A DNA stretch of 60,000 nucleotides from positions 374,001 to 434,000 of the forward strand of contig JBBHKE010000271.1 in the NCBI GenBank assembly GCA_037447655.1, read 5' to 3'. The notes under the pieces are model-generated. The model ran no database searches and was not told where the DNA came from. It saw nothing but the letters and a program-made list of their open reading frames with translations. The first letter of the stretch is position 1, and each line of letters starts with the position of its first letter. The position numbers and the translations under genes were made by a program. Positions 45,381 to 56,604 of the stretch are shown piece after piece. Origin of the DNA: Zygnema cylindricum (Eukaryota > Streptophyta > Zygnematophyceae > Zygnematales > Zygnemataceae).

Positions 45381-46112
45381 ACTTCAGATTATCGAACAAA
45401 GGATCTTCTCGGCCTTATCCACTCGGATGTATGGGGACCGGCCAAAGTTCCTTCCCTTGGTGGAAGGAAATACCTTGTTACCTTCACTGATGACCACTCA
45501 CGTTTCAGCCGAGTGTACTATATGAAGGAGAAGAGCGAGGTCTTCACACATTTCAAGCATTTCCGGATTTGGGTGGAGAAACTTCACGGAAAATCGATCC
45601 TTGCTTTGCGATCTGACAACGGTGGAGAGAATGTATCAAATACCTTTGCTGAATACTTAAAAGAAAATGGAATTTCTCATGAGTTTACTGTTCCTTACAC
45701 TCCGAAACAGAATGGTGTGGCTAAAAGACTCAATAGGACCTTGACTGAATGTGCTATGTCTATGATGATGGATAAAGGTGTAGATCCGAAATTTTGGGGG
45801 GAAGCTTTTCAGTGTGCTTCTTACATTAGAAATAGAATAGAAACTAGATTTGTGAAGGATAAAACACCTTATGAAATGTGGACAGGAAGAAAGCCGAATG
45901 TTAGTCACTTTAGAGTATTTGGAAGTAAGTGTTTTACGTTGGATAACCTTCAAAATTGGAAATTAAGTCCAAAATCTGTACCTGGCATATTTTTGGGCTA
46001 TGATGATGAGTCGGTAGGATATAGAGTGTATAATCCTCAGAAAAATACAATTCAGATTGCTAGGAATATTCAGATCAAAGAAGAAAGTCAATCTGTTGAT
46101 GTTTTTACATGA
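45381..46112 (+). pseudogene. Copia B integrase core
   Basis: The frame open after the TAG at 45380 reads IHSDVWGPAK, then RSDNGGENVS and PKQNGVAKRLNRT. The three acidic positions of integrase are D, D and, in the third motif, K in place of the usual E (VAKRLN where VAERLN is expected), which would abolish activity. It ends with a stop near 46110 just where the frame shifts by one. Confidence 0.85.
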
Positions 46113-47986
46113 ATGAGGCGGAAAAGGCAAAAAAATTGCAGGAATATGTCATCCTTGAGCAGATTCCTTTCAAGCAAACAACGGTTTCTTCCTCTACATC
46201 TGAACTACCACATGTTTTGGGGCTGCCTGATCCACCTACTATTGCAACTACTACCGGACCACCTCCTCCTCCTCCTCTTCCTCCTCCTCCTCCTCCAAGA
46301 CTGCATCGGGGACCAACAATTCTCGCTTCAGATTTTCCGGGGGGAAGAAGACAAAACAGCCGGATGAGAGGTGACAGAGTGGATCATGCTTATTCTGCAA
46401 TCATAAGGGAGCCTCTTACCATTCAAGAAGCTTTCTCCGTTCCGGAAAAAGATCTGTGGATTGCTGCGGCGAATGACGAGATTAAGTCAATTATGGAGGC
46501 TCAAACTTGGGAGCTTGTGGAACTTCCACCGGATCAAAAAGCGATTGGTTGTAAGTGGGTATTCAAGTTAAAACTAAATCCCGATAATACCATTGAGAGG
46601 TATAAGGCCAGGCTTGTTGCTAAGGGGTATAGCTAAAAAGAGGGCATTGATTATGAAGAGACGTTCTCACCTGTGGTTCGTTTTCCTACTGTTAGGATTC
46701 TCTTACCTTTAGCAGCAATAGAGGATATGGAATTGCATCAAATGGATGTGAAGACAGCTTTCTTGCATGGGGATTTGGAGGAAGTTATATATATGAAACA
46801 ACCAGAGGGATATGTAGAAAAAGGGAAAGAAAATCTGGTCTGTAAATTGTTGAAGTCCCTTTATGGTCTGAAGCAGGCTCCACGACAGTGGAACCTAAAA
46901 CTGGATGAATTTTTGACAAATCTTAGCTTTACTAGAATCAGTTCATATCATTCAATTTATGTAATGGAAGGGGAAGATGGAGTGATATATATTGCTGTTT
47001 ATGTTGATGATTTGTTGTTGCTAAGCAAATCCATTAATGAAATTAACAAAATAATAACAGCTCTAAATTCCCAATTCGAAATGAAAGATTTAGGGGAGGC
47101 TAAGTATATTTTGGGAATTCAGGTAGAAAGAGATAGAAAACAAAGACTAATTTATTTGACACAGAAAGAAGCCATTGGAAACATGTTTGAAAGGTTCGGC
47201 ATGTCACAGGCAAATGGAAGTGCTACTCCCATGGAGTTCAGACAGAAAATAGAAGGGAAAGAATCACATGGTGGGGTTGTTATTGATGACTCTTTGGAGT
47301 CAGGGGAGGAAGATTTTATGTCCTCCATTCCTTACAGGCAGATCGTCGGAAGCCTCATCTACATCATGAACTGTATCCGTCCGGATATTGCAGCGGCAGT
47401 TGGAGCCTTAAGCCGAAGTTTGCAAAATCCAAAGAAGTCCGACTGGGAGGCAGCAAAGAGAGTTCTTCGATATCTTGCAGGAACTCGAAACCTCCGACTC
47501 TCTCTCGGTGGAGAGGAAGTAAAAATTCAGACATGGAGCGATGCGAGCTATGGAGATATGCCAAGCCGACGCTCTACTAGTGGATACATTCTCAAGATTG
47601 GAAGTGGGACATGCTGCTGGAGCAGCAAACTTCAGAAGGTGACAGCTCAGTCTACTATGGAGGCTGAGTACATGGCGGCTAGCGCAGCCGTCAAAGAGTT
47701 ACTTTGGGTAAATTCTCTCCTTCAAGAGCTTTTGTTTATGCAATCTGGACCTCAAGTAGTGTGGTGTGACAATCAGGCTGCCATTGCTATTGCATCTAAC
47801 CCTAGCCATCACTTTAAGAGCAAACACATTGATATCAAGCTACACTTTGTGAGAAAGAAGGTTATGGGAAGAGTTCTCAAACTCAGTTATTTACCAGATG
47901 AGGAGATGGTTGCTGACATGATGACTAAACCCTTGCCTCCACCAAAATTAAAGTTTTGCAAAGAGGCATGTGGCTTAAGTGGCTAG
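46109..47986 (+). pseudogene. Copia B RT and RNase H
   Basis: Starts with a linker holding a Pro run (PPPPPPLPPPPPP), then RT. A stop TAA at 46634-46636 falls at the conserved YTQKEG position (CAA to TAA). After it come MDVKTAFLHGDLEE, YGLKQAPRQWN, catalytic VYVDDLLLLSK, and RNase H (TWSDASYGD, STMEAEYMA, CDNQAAIAIA, DMMTKPLPPP). Apart from that stop this part is intact. Confidence 0.9.
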
Positions 47987-47993
47987 AAGAGTC

Positions 47994-48009
47994 TAAAGCT
48001 TTAGGGGAG
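47994..48009 (+). other. Copia B polypurine tract
   Basis: The AGGGGAG core directly abuts the 3' LTR start TGTTGTTTTGG. The wider sequence contains T and C, so only the last seven bases are a strict purine run. Confidence 0.8.
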
Positions 48010-48851
48010 TGTTGTTTTGGAAAGCTTTAGTCCTCTCTATGCCTCGAGTGTGAGGGAGAGAGAGTTTCACGACTTAGCATATGTTTGGTTGTAAGTTCGT
48101 TTCATTACACACCAGAATTGATGTTCCACTAGATCTGTAGGGAGTACACCTTTGTATACACTCTCGAGACAGAAGTCACTACAAGAAAGAGGACACTCCA
48201 AAATATCCGATTATTTGTGCATAGATACACTTGAGGCAAAATGGCACATGGAGATTTGTCTACGGTGCCGAATGTGATATGTACGCGGCTGAGGGAGACC
48301 GCCGACAAATGCTGGTCCGTGTGAGCCACATACACGACAAATGACGTGGCATATAGAATCCTATCTCTTTGTAAATATCTAGTTAAGTAGATTTTTTGTC
48401 TTTGTGTGGTTAGTTGATTAGTAAAGGAATATTTTTTGTATGACGTACCTTGTTCGGTTTGAGCCCCAGGTATTTATTGCACGGCTGGTATGCCTCCGTA
48501 CGCTCAGCAGCATAGGCTTCGGTGTATATTAGTAGGACTTAGATAACTTTGAAGGTATGAACATTTTGTAGTCAAAAACTATACAGACTGTTTTTGGCAT
48601 TTTCATCTGTGGATATCTCACAGATCTGTTTGCAGAATTACTTGTAATTTTGTGTGTATGTTCATCCTGATATTATCTACACTGTGGTAGATTTTCAGAG
48701 CTATTGTGTCTGTGGTTTGGGATTTATCAACTGTTGAAGTTGCTGTTTTTTCAGACAGGTTTTTGTGAAAGTTTCTTGCTTGGTTTGGTTCCGAGATGAC
48801 TACACCGGCATCCTCATCGTCTTCGGTTCCGGCTGTTGTCTCAGAACAACA
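48010..48851 (+). repeat. Copia B 3' LTR
   Basis: Matches 43070-43912 with many scattered changes. The LTR-borne ATG (48796-48798) opens a frame that reads out into the gypsy sequence for about 40 further codons. Confidence 0.93.
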
Positions 48852-48923
48852 AGTATCTCGCTCTCCAAAGCCAGATAACCTTCCCTTCTCGAACTATCGG
48901 AATTATCCGACGCCACAAATTCC

Positions 48924-49640
48924 ATGGCGTCGTCGTCCTCTCAAACACCAAAAAGGAGGAGACTTGTACGGCTAAGGCGAGGAGATAAACCCCGTCCGGA
49001 TAGATTGTTAGCGGAGGCGGAGGCCATGGTAGAGGCAGACAGGAGGAGGGAGGTAGAGGCAGTTACTGAACTAGAAGAGACAGCTAGTAGCGGGGCAGGT
49101 TTCAGCGGAGACCAGCGGAGGAGAGAGGTCAGAGAATTCAGAAGACCCAGAGTACAACCCACTTTAGGAAGGGGATCAGGAGGATGAGGAAGATCATGAG
49201 ATTTCAGATGCGGAGGAGCCGGAACAGGAACCGACACCCCTGCCAATTGAGGAGCGTGTCTTCGATCATGAGGTAATGAGGGACCCTAATAAGAAGAGCA
49301 TCGCAGACGAGCAATCCTCGGAAAACTCGAAAAAGAAGGCGGAAGCACAATACCCTCACGAAGACGATGTATTTCTCCTGGGAAGGGAAAAAGGGGACTT
49401 GGACGAGAAAAGTGAGAAGGAAGAAGAAATTCCCCATTACCTCTTACCACCCCCTATGGACACTCGACATCTGGACCCTACCTTCAGCTTCGCCAAGCGC
49501 TTTTATTGGGATCATTCGGAGTGGTTGCAACGTGGCGCACAAGAAAACCTGGGGACCCTATCTATATTCCCGCCAACGTGCCGTCACACCCAGCCAGGAA
49601 TTTCATGAGGACGAAAGACTTATGGAACAACCATAAGGGT
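48924..49640 (+). pseudogene. Extra gypsy ORF after pol, first part
   Basis: After the pol stop at 48878, an ATG at 48924 opens a basic start (SSSQTPKRRRLVRLRRGDK, a possible nuclear signal). Frames then change: an acidic stretch (DQEDEEDHEISDAEEPEQE, then DPNKKSIADEQSSENSKKK) is read in the next frame, and near the copia C insertion a third frame reads DPIYIPANVPSHPARNFM. Each looks like a piece of one protein broken by indels. I recognise no family. It is cut at 49640 by copia C. Confidence 0.5.
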
Positions 49641-50632
49641 TGCAACTCTGAAACCTCCATAGGTACTCAGAGTAAGCAGCTTGCTAGAAGCCTCTAAGTT
49701 AACCTCAGTTCTTTAAGCTTTGTCTCAATATTGCTGACACCGTGACAGAATACAGACTGACCAGACTGCACCCTTTGGAAGGGCTGACTCCCCTGAGTCT
49801 GCCACAAAAAGAATCCTTGAATTTGCTCCCCTGAGCAGTTAATTATCAATGGTCAAAGATGACCCTTTTATACAAAAGCTCTCTGAGAGAGAGGCGGCTA
49901 CCTCTAATTTTCTAAGTCCTAAACCCCTCTCTAAACCCTCTCCTACTGATGTACGGAACCAATCAATTGAGTGTACAGTCCAGAAAGTTACTTGGTTCGA
50001 AGTACTTTCTGTACGGCCATTGTACGATATGGCCAGAAAGACGACGCCTGCCATATCCGGGTTCGCCGTAATATGTCCCGGAGATGCCGTCATCTAATGT
50101 CATGCTGCCACGTGTCACCCGTTGTGGTTATGACCGAAAACCGCCAAATTGACCATTCCGCGATGCCGGCTTCTTTCTCCGTCGTTAGATTAATGTCGGC
50201 CTTAATATATAGCCGTTAAAAATACAAGTAGTACATTTCCGGTGTAATTCTATTTTAACTGTGTCTAAGTGATTGTGGTCCGTTTGTCAGTAAATCAAAC
50301 TTCTGTTTTTCGTCATCTTTAAGTAGGCATCGAACCCTATATACTTCAGCACTGGTCTTACACTACAGGGTAAGACTAACGGCTACTTTGACGGATGGTA
50401 GGTACCAAGATCAAATCCTGGGTCTGTCAATCCTTTTGGAAGGTTTACCAAGGATCTACCTTCTGTCTCTAGAAGGAGCATAGGCTGCCATGGCTCTAGC
50501 TTCCTCTCCAGCCTTCAGTGACTACGATAAGTATGGGGGCTAGAGAGAGAAACGAGAAGCAGCCTGCCTCTGCTTTTTCCTGCTCTTATTTAAATCTTTT
50601 AACTAACCTAGAAAATACCTTTTATTTCAACA
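49641..50632 (-). repeat. Copia C 3' LTR
   Basis: Reads TGCAACTCTG...TTTATTTCAACA on the + strand. Matches 55003-55993. The polypurine tract of the element (AAATAAGGGAAG on the minus strand, 50644-50633) abuts its inner end. Confidence 0.95.
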
Positions 50633-50644
50633 CTTCCCTTATTT
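50633..50644 (-). other. Copia C polypurine tract
   Basis: AAATAAGGGAAG on the minus strand directly before the 3' LTR start TGTTGAAATAAAA. Confidence 0.85.
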
Positions 50645-50701
50645 TCTAGTCACTTTTGATTTTAAGTCCACATTTTTCTCTACAAAAAATTAATTAAGGA
50701 G

Positions 50702-51144
50702 AAGGTACCGGCTAGGTCATCATGTCTGCCACCATCTCACTGTCTGGTCTGTATTCTAGACTTATTATTTTGTTCTCCACCTTTTCCCTAACAAAGCTAA
50801 GTCTGATGTCCATGTGTTTTGCTTTAAAATGATGTTTGGGATTAGCAGCAATTGCAATTGCTGCTTGATTATCACATAATATTTTTCTGAATTCCACTCT
50901 TAAGATGCCCCAATTCACCAAGCAAGGATTTAACCCACATCAATTCCTTCACAGCAGAGCAAGATGCCATATACTCTGCCTCCATGGTAGACTGAGCAAT
51001 GACCTTTTGCTGCTTACTGCTCCAGCAACAAGCACCATTCCCCACATACAACACATTTCCAGATGTACATCTTCTCATCGGAGCATCCCCATGGCTGGCA
51101 TCACTTCAAGTGGTGATGTCAGTGTTTTCCCCACCCAGATGTAG
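50702..51144 (-). pseudogene. Copia C RNase H
   Basis: Pieces in two frames: CTSGNVLYVGNGACCWSSKQQ, STMEAEYMASCSAVKELMWV (51078-50872) and DNQAAIAIAANPKHHFKAKH, VADMMT (50921-50712). A stop near 51145 and a frameshift near 50880 separate them from RT. Confidence 0.85.
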
Positions 51145-51774
51145 CTATAGATCCCTAGTTCCTATGAGATATCTGAGGACCCTTTTTGCTGCCTCCCAAT
51201 CCCTTTTGGTAGGAGCATTCAGACTTCTACTTAGCACACCTACAGCTGCTGCCAAATCTGGTCTGGTACAATTCATAAAATATATCAGACTGCCCACTAC
51301 CTGTCTGTATGGAATAGACTGCATAAACTTCTTCTCTTCTGGACCTAGTTCATCATCTAGAATTAGGATGTCTCCTTCCTCACTCCCCTCACTTCCCTTC
51401 TTTAGATCCATGGGAGTCATGCATTTGTTGGCTTTGTTCATCTGAAATTTTTCCAGCATGTTTCCAATTGCCTCTTTCTGAGTTAGTCTAATTATCCTCT
51501 TTTTCCTATTTCTCTCTACTTGTATTCCCAAAATATATCTAGCCTCCCCCATATCTTTCATTTCGAATCTTCCCTTTAGATTTGTTTTAAGTTTGTTAAT
51601 TTTCTTTAATGACTTACTTAGAACAAGAAGATCATCATTGTAAATTGCAATAAAGATGACACCTTCCTCATCTTCAAAAACATAAATTGAATGGTCTGAA
51701 CTGATGCCAAAGTATCCCAGACTGGTAAGGAACTCATCAAGTTTATTGTTCCACTGTCTGGGCGCCTGTTTCAA
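51145..51774 (-). pseudogene. Copia C RT, C-terminal part
   Basis: KQAPRQWNNKLDEF follows a frameshift at about 51780. The catalytic motif reads IYNDDLLVLSK instead of IYVDDLLVLSK (Val to Asn beside the two Asp). Then MKDMGEARYILGIQ and IPYRQVVGSLIYFMNCTRPD, as in copia A. Confidence 0.88.
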
Positions 51775-51982
51775 AACTATAGAGAGATTTGATTAGCCGG
51801 CATACCTTACTTTCCTCTCCTTGTTCCACAAATCCTTCCGGTTGTCGCATGAAGATCTCCTCCTCTAGTTCTCCATGTAGGAACGTTGTTTTTATGTCCA
51901 TCTGGTGGACTTCCATGTCTTCTACAGCTGCTAGACTGAGAAGTATTCGGACCGAGGGAAATTTGACTACCGGAGCGAAGGT

Positions 51983-53422
51983 TTATTCGTAGTCTATTCG
52001 CCTTTTATGAGTAAAACCTTTCGCCACTAACCGAGCCTTATACCGCTCAATTGTATTGTCCGGATTCAGTTTTAGTTTGAAAACCCACTTACATCCAATT
52101 GGTTTTCTATCGGGTGGACAGTCCACCAGCTCCCATGTATCAGCCGCCATGATTGAAGTCATCTCTTCATTGATGGTCGTCTTCCACCGGTTTCTTTCAG
52201 GAAAGTTCATTGCCTCTTCATATGTTTGAGGTTCATCCGGGTGAGATAGTTTAGTTACCTTGTTATTAACTTGTTTCTCTTGAAGCCTTTTGCTGCTTCT
52301 TCTCCCTCCCTCAAAATCCGCGGTTGGAATAGATGGTTTTCGTGGATTCTTTCGATTTACCACGGCTTCTCCCCTGTCCCTCGGATCCATATCCGTTTCC
52401 ACCACGTCTTCCGCTTGTGTCATTGGTGTTTCCAAGTTCAAGTCTTTCTCTGTTTGTTTTGAATATGCAAGGATATCATCTGAACCTGCAAGAGTATCGT
52501 CTTCTTGAAAACCCGGATAGTTAGGGAGATGAAAGTCATCAGAATTGTCTGACTCAACTCTAATTCTGACTGGTTTTGAGGATTTAAAGGGATCTACCGA
52601 CTTCCCTTCATCCATAGCTACCAGATGTTTTACTAATATTATATCTTCTCTCTTCAAATCATATACTCTATACCCTTTTACATCCTCATCATATCCTAAT
52701 AAGTATCCTGGTTTCCCTTTAGGATCTAGTTTCCAGTTTGATTTATCTGTATCTAAACTGAAGACTTTACTACCGAAAACCTTTAAATGAGATAGATCTG
52801 GTTTTCGGCCAGTCCATTTCTCATATGGAGTTTGGCCTTTCACCGTCGAAGTTAGAACTCTATTTCTCAAATAATTTGCACAATTCATAGCTTCTGCCCA
52901 AAATCTTTTTCCTATCCTTTTATCTGACAACATACTCCATGCACTATCATTTAGTGTCCTATTCAATCTCTCGGCAACACCATTCTGTTCCGGGTTTTCT
53001 GGAACTGTCTTTTGATGTTGAACACCATCCTCCCTTAAGAACTCCTCAAACTGATTGGAGGTATATTCTCCTCCATTGTGACTTCTTACTCTCTTTATTG
53101 AGGTCTCGTGAAGTTTCTCGACCCATGCCTTATATTGTTTGAAATACTCCGGAGTTTCTGATTTATTTTTCAGAAAGTATACTCGGGAGTACCGGGACCA
53201 ATCATCAGTAATGGTTAGCATAAATCTTTTGCCTCCGGGTGATGGTACTCTCGCCGGTCCCCAAATGTCCGTGTGTACCAAATCAAGAACTTTTTCTCCT
53301 TTATAAGTTGCTGCCTTTGGGAATGGTAATCTGTGTGCTTTACCTTGAGCACACCCAGTGCAATCACTTACATTATCATTTTCCCCAAAGCGTATCCCTT
53401 CAACTACTCCCAACGTTTTCAT
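51983..53422 (-). pseudogene. Copia C integrase and RT N-terminal part
   Basis: HTDIWGPARVP carries the first integrase Asp. The second motif reads RSHNGGEYTS, with His replacing the catalytic Asp. The third, PEQNGVAERLNRT, is intact. A Ser/acidic linker leads into RT (WELVDCPPDRKPIGCKWVFK, LNPDNTIERYKARLVAKG). The ORF stops just after RRIDYE; about 60 further codons in the same or neighbouring frame continue (MDIKTTFLHGELEE). Confidence 0.9.
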
Positions 53423-53861
53423 TTCTCTTAACTTTCTAGATTCACATGCCCAAGTCTCTTATGCCACAACATAATATCATTGACACCAGCATAGTAAAGT
53501 TTGAGTTTTTCATTACTTAAAGCAAGCCTGAACATTCCTTGGCTACCTTTCTCAGCAGTAAAATACAATCTTCCTCAAAGCTAGCTGTGAAGACTCTTTT
53601 TCTGGTGCTACTTTCAAATCCTTTATCATCTAATACAAACGTAGAGATAAGATTCTTGTTTAACTCCGGAATAAACAATACATCGGAGAACGTAACTATT
53701 GAGGTTTTTCCCTCCACTACAACTTTCAAATCTACCAATCCTACATAAGTAGTGGTCACTACCCTCCCATCCCCATATTCAATCTCTACTGTAGGGATCT
53801 TTCTCAGCTTAGTAAACAGATGCTTATCTTTGCACATGTGCATAGATGCACCTGAATCCAC
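53423..53861 (-). pseudogene. Copia C protease and pre-integrase
   Basis: VDSGASMHM is the protease site; the codon upstream is TAG where copia A has Trp (GWIIDSG), so TGG became TAG. The body IPTVEIEYGDGRV matches copia A. A frameshift near 53560 ends the ORF; the zinc part (LCHKRLGHVN-like, then CTGCAQGK) follows in other frames. Confidence 0.82.
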
Positions 53862-53936
53862 AATCTAGCCTCCTTCACCTTTCAGTCCACCGAAAGCACA
53901 TTTTTGCTTTCGTGGAATTACGACTTCTGTTTTTGC

Positions 53937-55022
53937 CTACAACTCCTCATCCAAAAGAAGTTCGTCGTCCTCCTCATCGGATTCCTCCTCGAGTACCTGT
54001 GTGACAAGTGCCTTTTTCTTCCCTCGTGTTTGACCCCCGGTCTGCCCCTCTTTTATCCGAAGCTCGGTCAGTTTGGTGCATTCTGCCATGTAATGCTCGG
54101 GTTTCTTACCAAAGTGACAAAGCCCCTTTGGTCCCCTCGTTCCGGATTCATCGGATTGATTTTTGAGGTCTTCTCCTCCATGACTTCTAAGGGGTTTCCG
54201 TGAATCTTTGTTTCTCCAACTTGCTCTAGCCGCCAAGGCTTGTCCGATCTTAACTCCCCTTTGGATTTCGATTGTATTCTCTCGGACGAGAATCATACCA
54301 ACTACTGAATTCCATACCCACCTGGAGTCCGGTAGATCCTGTACCCGGTTTACAATGTTCTCATACTCATCGGGTAGTTTCATGAGTAAACAATGTACCT
54401 TTGCCTTCTCGGTTTCTACTTTTCCGGCACACTCTAACTCCATGAAGAGTATAGCCAACTCATTGCAGAAATCGAGCATCTTCTCTCCTTTGTGAAAGTA
54501 TCTATTGATCCTTTGGTCTGCTAGCTTCTGTTCCTGAATAGTACCGCTACGGTACATCTCTATAAGCGCATCCCACAGATCGGATGCCCTTTCCACCTGC
54601 AAATGAGGACCTGCGAGTCCTTGTGTGAGATGACGGAGGACAAAATGCTTGGCTGCCATGTTGTTGTAGTCCCAGGTATCGATGTCATTCTCCTCGTTCC
54701 TTGGAATAGGAGACATGAAAGCAGATCCGGTTGCTATAGGTGTGGATTTCTCTTTTTCTTTCCCTTTTTCCATCACGATGCTTTCTCCGTCTTCTGATTC
54801 CTCTGATGACGGTGGATCTGGTTTCCTACCAAATCTCCTTCCTCCAAACCCTAGAGGAATAATAAGACCGGATGGGCGCTTCACTCGCCCACTCACTATT
54901 CCCCAAAATCTTTTCTCACATAGGGCTCCCATCATCATACTCTCCCAGTAGATGAACCCACTCCCATTGAATATGGGCACCCTAGAGGGTGGGCCCATAA
55001 CGTGCAACTCTGAGACCTCCAT
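53937..55022 (-). pseudogene. Copia C gag
   Basis: The ATG (55022-55020) is in the LTR, 20 bases before its end; the second in-frame ATG (54998-54996) is in the primer site. The gag resembles copia A (GPPSRVPIFNGSGFIYWE). The zinc knuckle reads CHFGKKPEHYMAEC: the second Cys is Gly, so zinc binding is lost. It stops at LLLDEEL. Confidence 0.9.
54988..55002 (-). other. Copia C primer binding site (anticodon arm of tRNA-iMet)
   Basis: On the minus strand CGTTATGGGCCCACC follows the LTR; 14 of 15 bases, all but the first, are complementary to the anticodon arm of plant initiator tRNA-Met. Same arrangement as copia A despite unrelated LTR sequence. Confidence 0.78.
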
Positions 55023-55993
55023 AGGTACTCAGAGTAAGCAGCTTGCTAGAAGCCTCTAAGATAACCACAATTCTTTAAGCTTTGTCTCAATATTGCTGAC
55101 ACCCTGACAGAATACAGACTGACCAGACTGCACCCTTTGAAAGGGCTGACTCCCCTGAGTCTGCCACAAAAAGAATCCTTGAATTTGCTCCACTGAGCAG
55201 TTAATTATCAATGGTCAAAGATGACCCTTTTATACAAAAGCTCTCTGAGAAAGAGGCGGCTACCTCTAATTTTCTAAGTCCTAAACCCCTCTCTAAACCC
55301 TCTCCTACTGATGTACGGAACCAATCAATTGGGTGTACAGTCCAGAAAGGTACTTGGTTCGAAGTACTTTCTGTACGGCCATTGTATGATATGGCCAGAA
55401 AGACGACGCCTACCATATCCGGGTTCGCCATAATATGTCTCGGAGATGCCGTCATCCAATGTCATGCTGCCACGTGTCACCCGTTGTGGTTATGACCGAA
55501 AACCGCCAAATTGACCATTCCGCGATGCCGGCTTCTTTCTCCGTCGTTAGATTAATGTCGGCCTTAATATATAGCCGTTAAAAATACAAGTAGTACATTT
55601 CCGGTGTAATTCTATTTTAACTGTGTCTGTGTGATTGTGGTCCGTTTGTCAGTAAATCAAACTTCTCTTTTTCGTCATCTTTAAGTAGCTATCGAACCCT
55701 ATATACTTCAGCACTGGTCTTACACTACAGGGTAAGACTAACGGCTACTTTGACGGATGGTAGGTACCAGGATCAAATCCTGGGTCCGTCAATCCTTTTG
55801 GCAGGTTTACCAAGGATCTACCTTCTGACTCTAGAAGGAGCATAGGCAGCCATGGCTCTAGCTTCCTCTCCAGCCTTCAGTGACTACGACAAGTATGGGG
55901 GCTAGAGAGAGAAGCGACAAGCAGGCTGCCTCTACTTTTTCCTGCTCTTATTAAATCTTTTAACTAACCTAGAAAACACCTTATATTTCAACA
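55003..55993 (-). repeat. Copia C 5' LTR
   Basis: Matches 49641-50632. On the minus strand it starts TGTTGAAATATAAG and ends CAGAGTTGCA. Confidence 0.95.
55750..55792 (+). other. tRNA T-arm-like double hairpin in copia C LTR
   Basis: TTGACGGA (55750-55757) pairs with TCCGTCAA (55785-55792); inside, CCAGG-ATCAAAT-CCTGG forms a 5-base stem with a 7-base loop. This resembles a tRNA acceptor stem plus T arm without D and anticodon arms. It is partly kept in the other LTR (50399-50442) and the solo LTR (about 919-966). It reads antisense to the element. The function is unknown. Confidence 0.4.
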
Positions 55994-55998
55994 AGGGT

Positions 55999-56564
55999 TA
56001 CGTACAATTAAACCCTCATGCCCTGCCATTTGTGGAAGTCGTCGAAGTGCACTATCGGCACAAGGTGCACGTTCCCGGGTTACTCCGCCATTACCACCCG
56101 TGGGATGTCCGTATGCATGACATCATCTCTCGGGCGGAGGTCACACCCAAGGTACGGGCACTCAAGCTGGTCGGAAGAACGCTCTGCAGCGGGCCTGAGC
56201 CGTCAAGAAACATGTTTCCTTTAAATTAAAGAAAGTACCGCGGTGGGAAGTGGCAGACGGGGTGGCGAAAGGGGCACAGCAAGCCGAGGAACCCGAATCT
56301 ACCCTAGTTCTGGCACCAGAAAAACCTGCACTGGCGGCCATTCCGCCGCAACCCAAAGCACCAACGGAGGTATCGGAGGAAAGGGAGGACCGAGTTTGGG
56401 AGCGAATCACTCGGAGACGCTTGGCAGCGGCGAACCATCATATTGCGCTGTTGGAGACTCGTTGTGAGCAGCTCCAAAATCAACTTGACAACCTGCGACA
56501 GGAATTCGAAGAGTACCGAGAGGAGACATACGGCAAGCTCCATCAATTAAGATTCCCTGAGTAA
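55999..56564 (+). pseudogene. Extra gypsy ORF after pol, second part
   Basis: Continues the ORF cut by copia C: one frame reads VQLNPHALPFVEVVEVHY, HKVHVPGLLRHYHPWDVRMH and DIISRAEVTPKV up to a stop at 56229. The next frame carries on from about 56196 with VPRWEVADGVAKG, and ends in a coiled-coil-like segment (ALLETRCEQLQNQLDNLRQE, EFEEYREETYGKLHQ) with a stop at 56562-56564, 40 bases before the 3' LTR. I recognise no homologue. The whole extra ORF would be roughly 430 codons. Confidence 0.5.
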
Positions 56565-56604
56565 GCAAGGTTCAGCGGGACGCTGAATCGTTAGTGCGAG
56601 GCAA

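Larger units (their letters stand above)
43070..48851 (+). mobile_element. Copia element B
   Basis: A complete Ty1/copia element with target duplication AGTAT (43065-43069 and 48852-48856). The LTRs (843 and 842 bases) differ at roughly 35 positions, so it is clearly older than copia A. The protein is related to A and C but forms another family: its gag start, N-terminal Ser-rich leader and LTR are different. It has three in-frame stops and one frameshift. Confidence 0.95.
49641..55993 (-). mobile_element. Copia element C, minus strand
   Basis: A complete copia element with duplication AGGGT (49636-49640 and 55994-55998). The LTRs (992 and 991 bases) differ at about 30 positions. Protein is close to copia A, but the LTR is longer and mostly different; the solo LTR at 124-1170 belongs to this family. 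Several stops, frameshifts and lost catalytic residues make it dead. Confidence 0.95.

Noticed and set aside
50399-50442. A functional tRNA gene in copia C LTR
   Set aside because: Only a T-arm/acceptor-like hairpin is present; no anticodon or D arm, so it is recorded as tRNA-like only.
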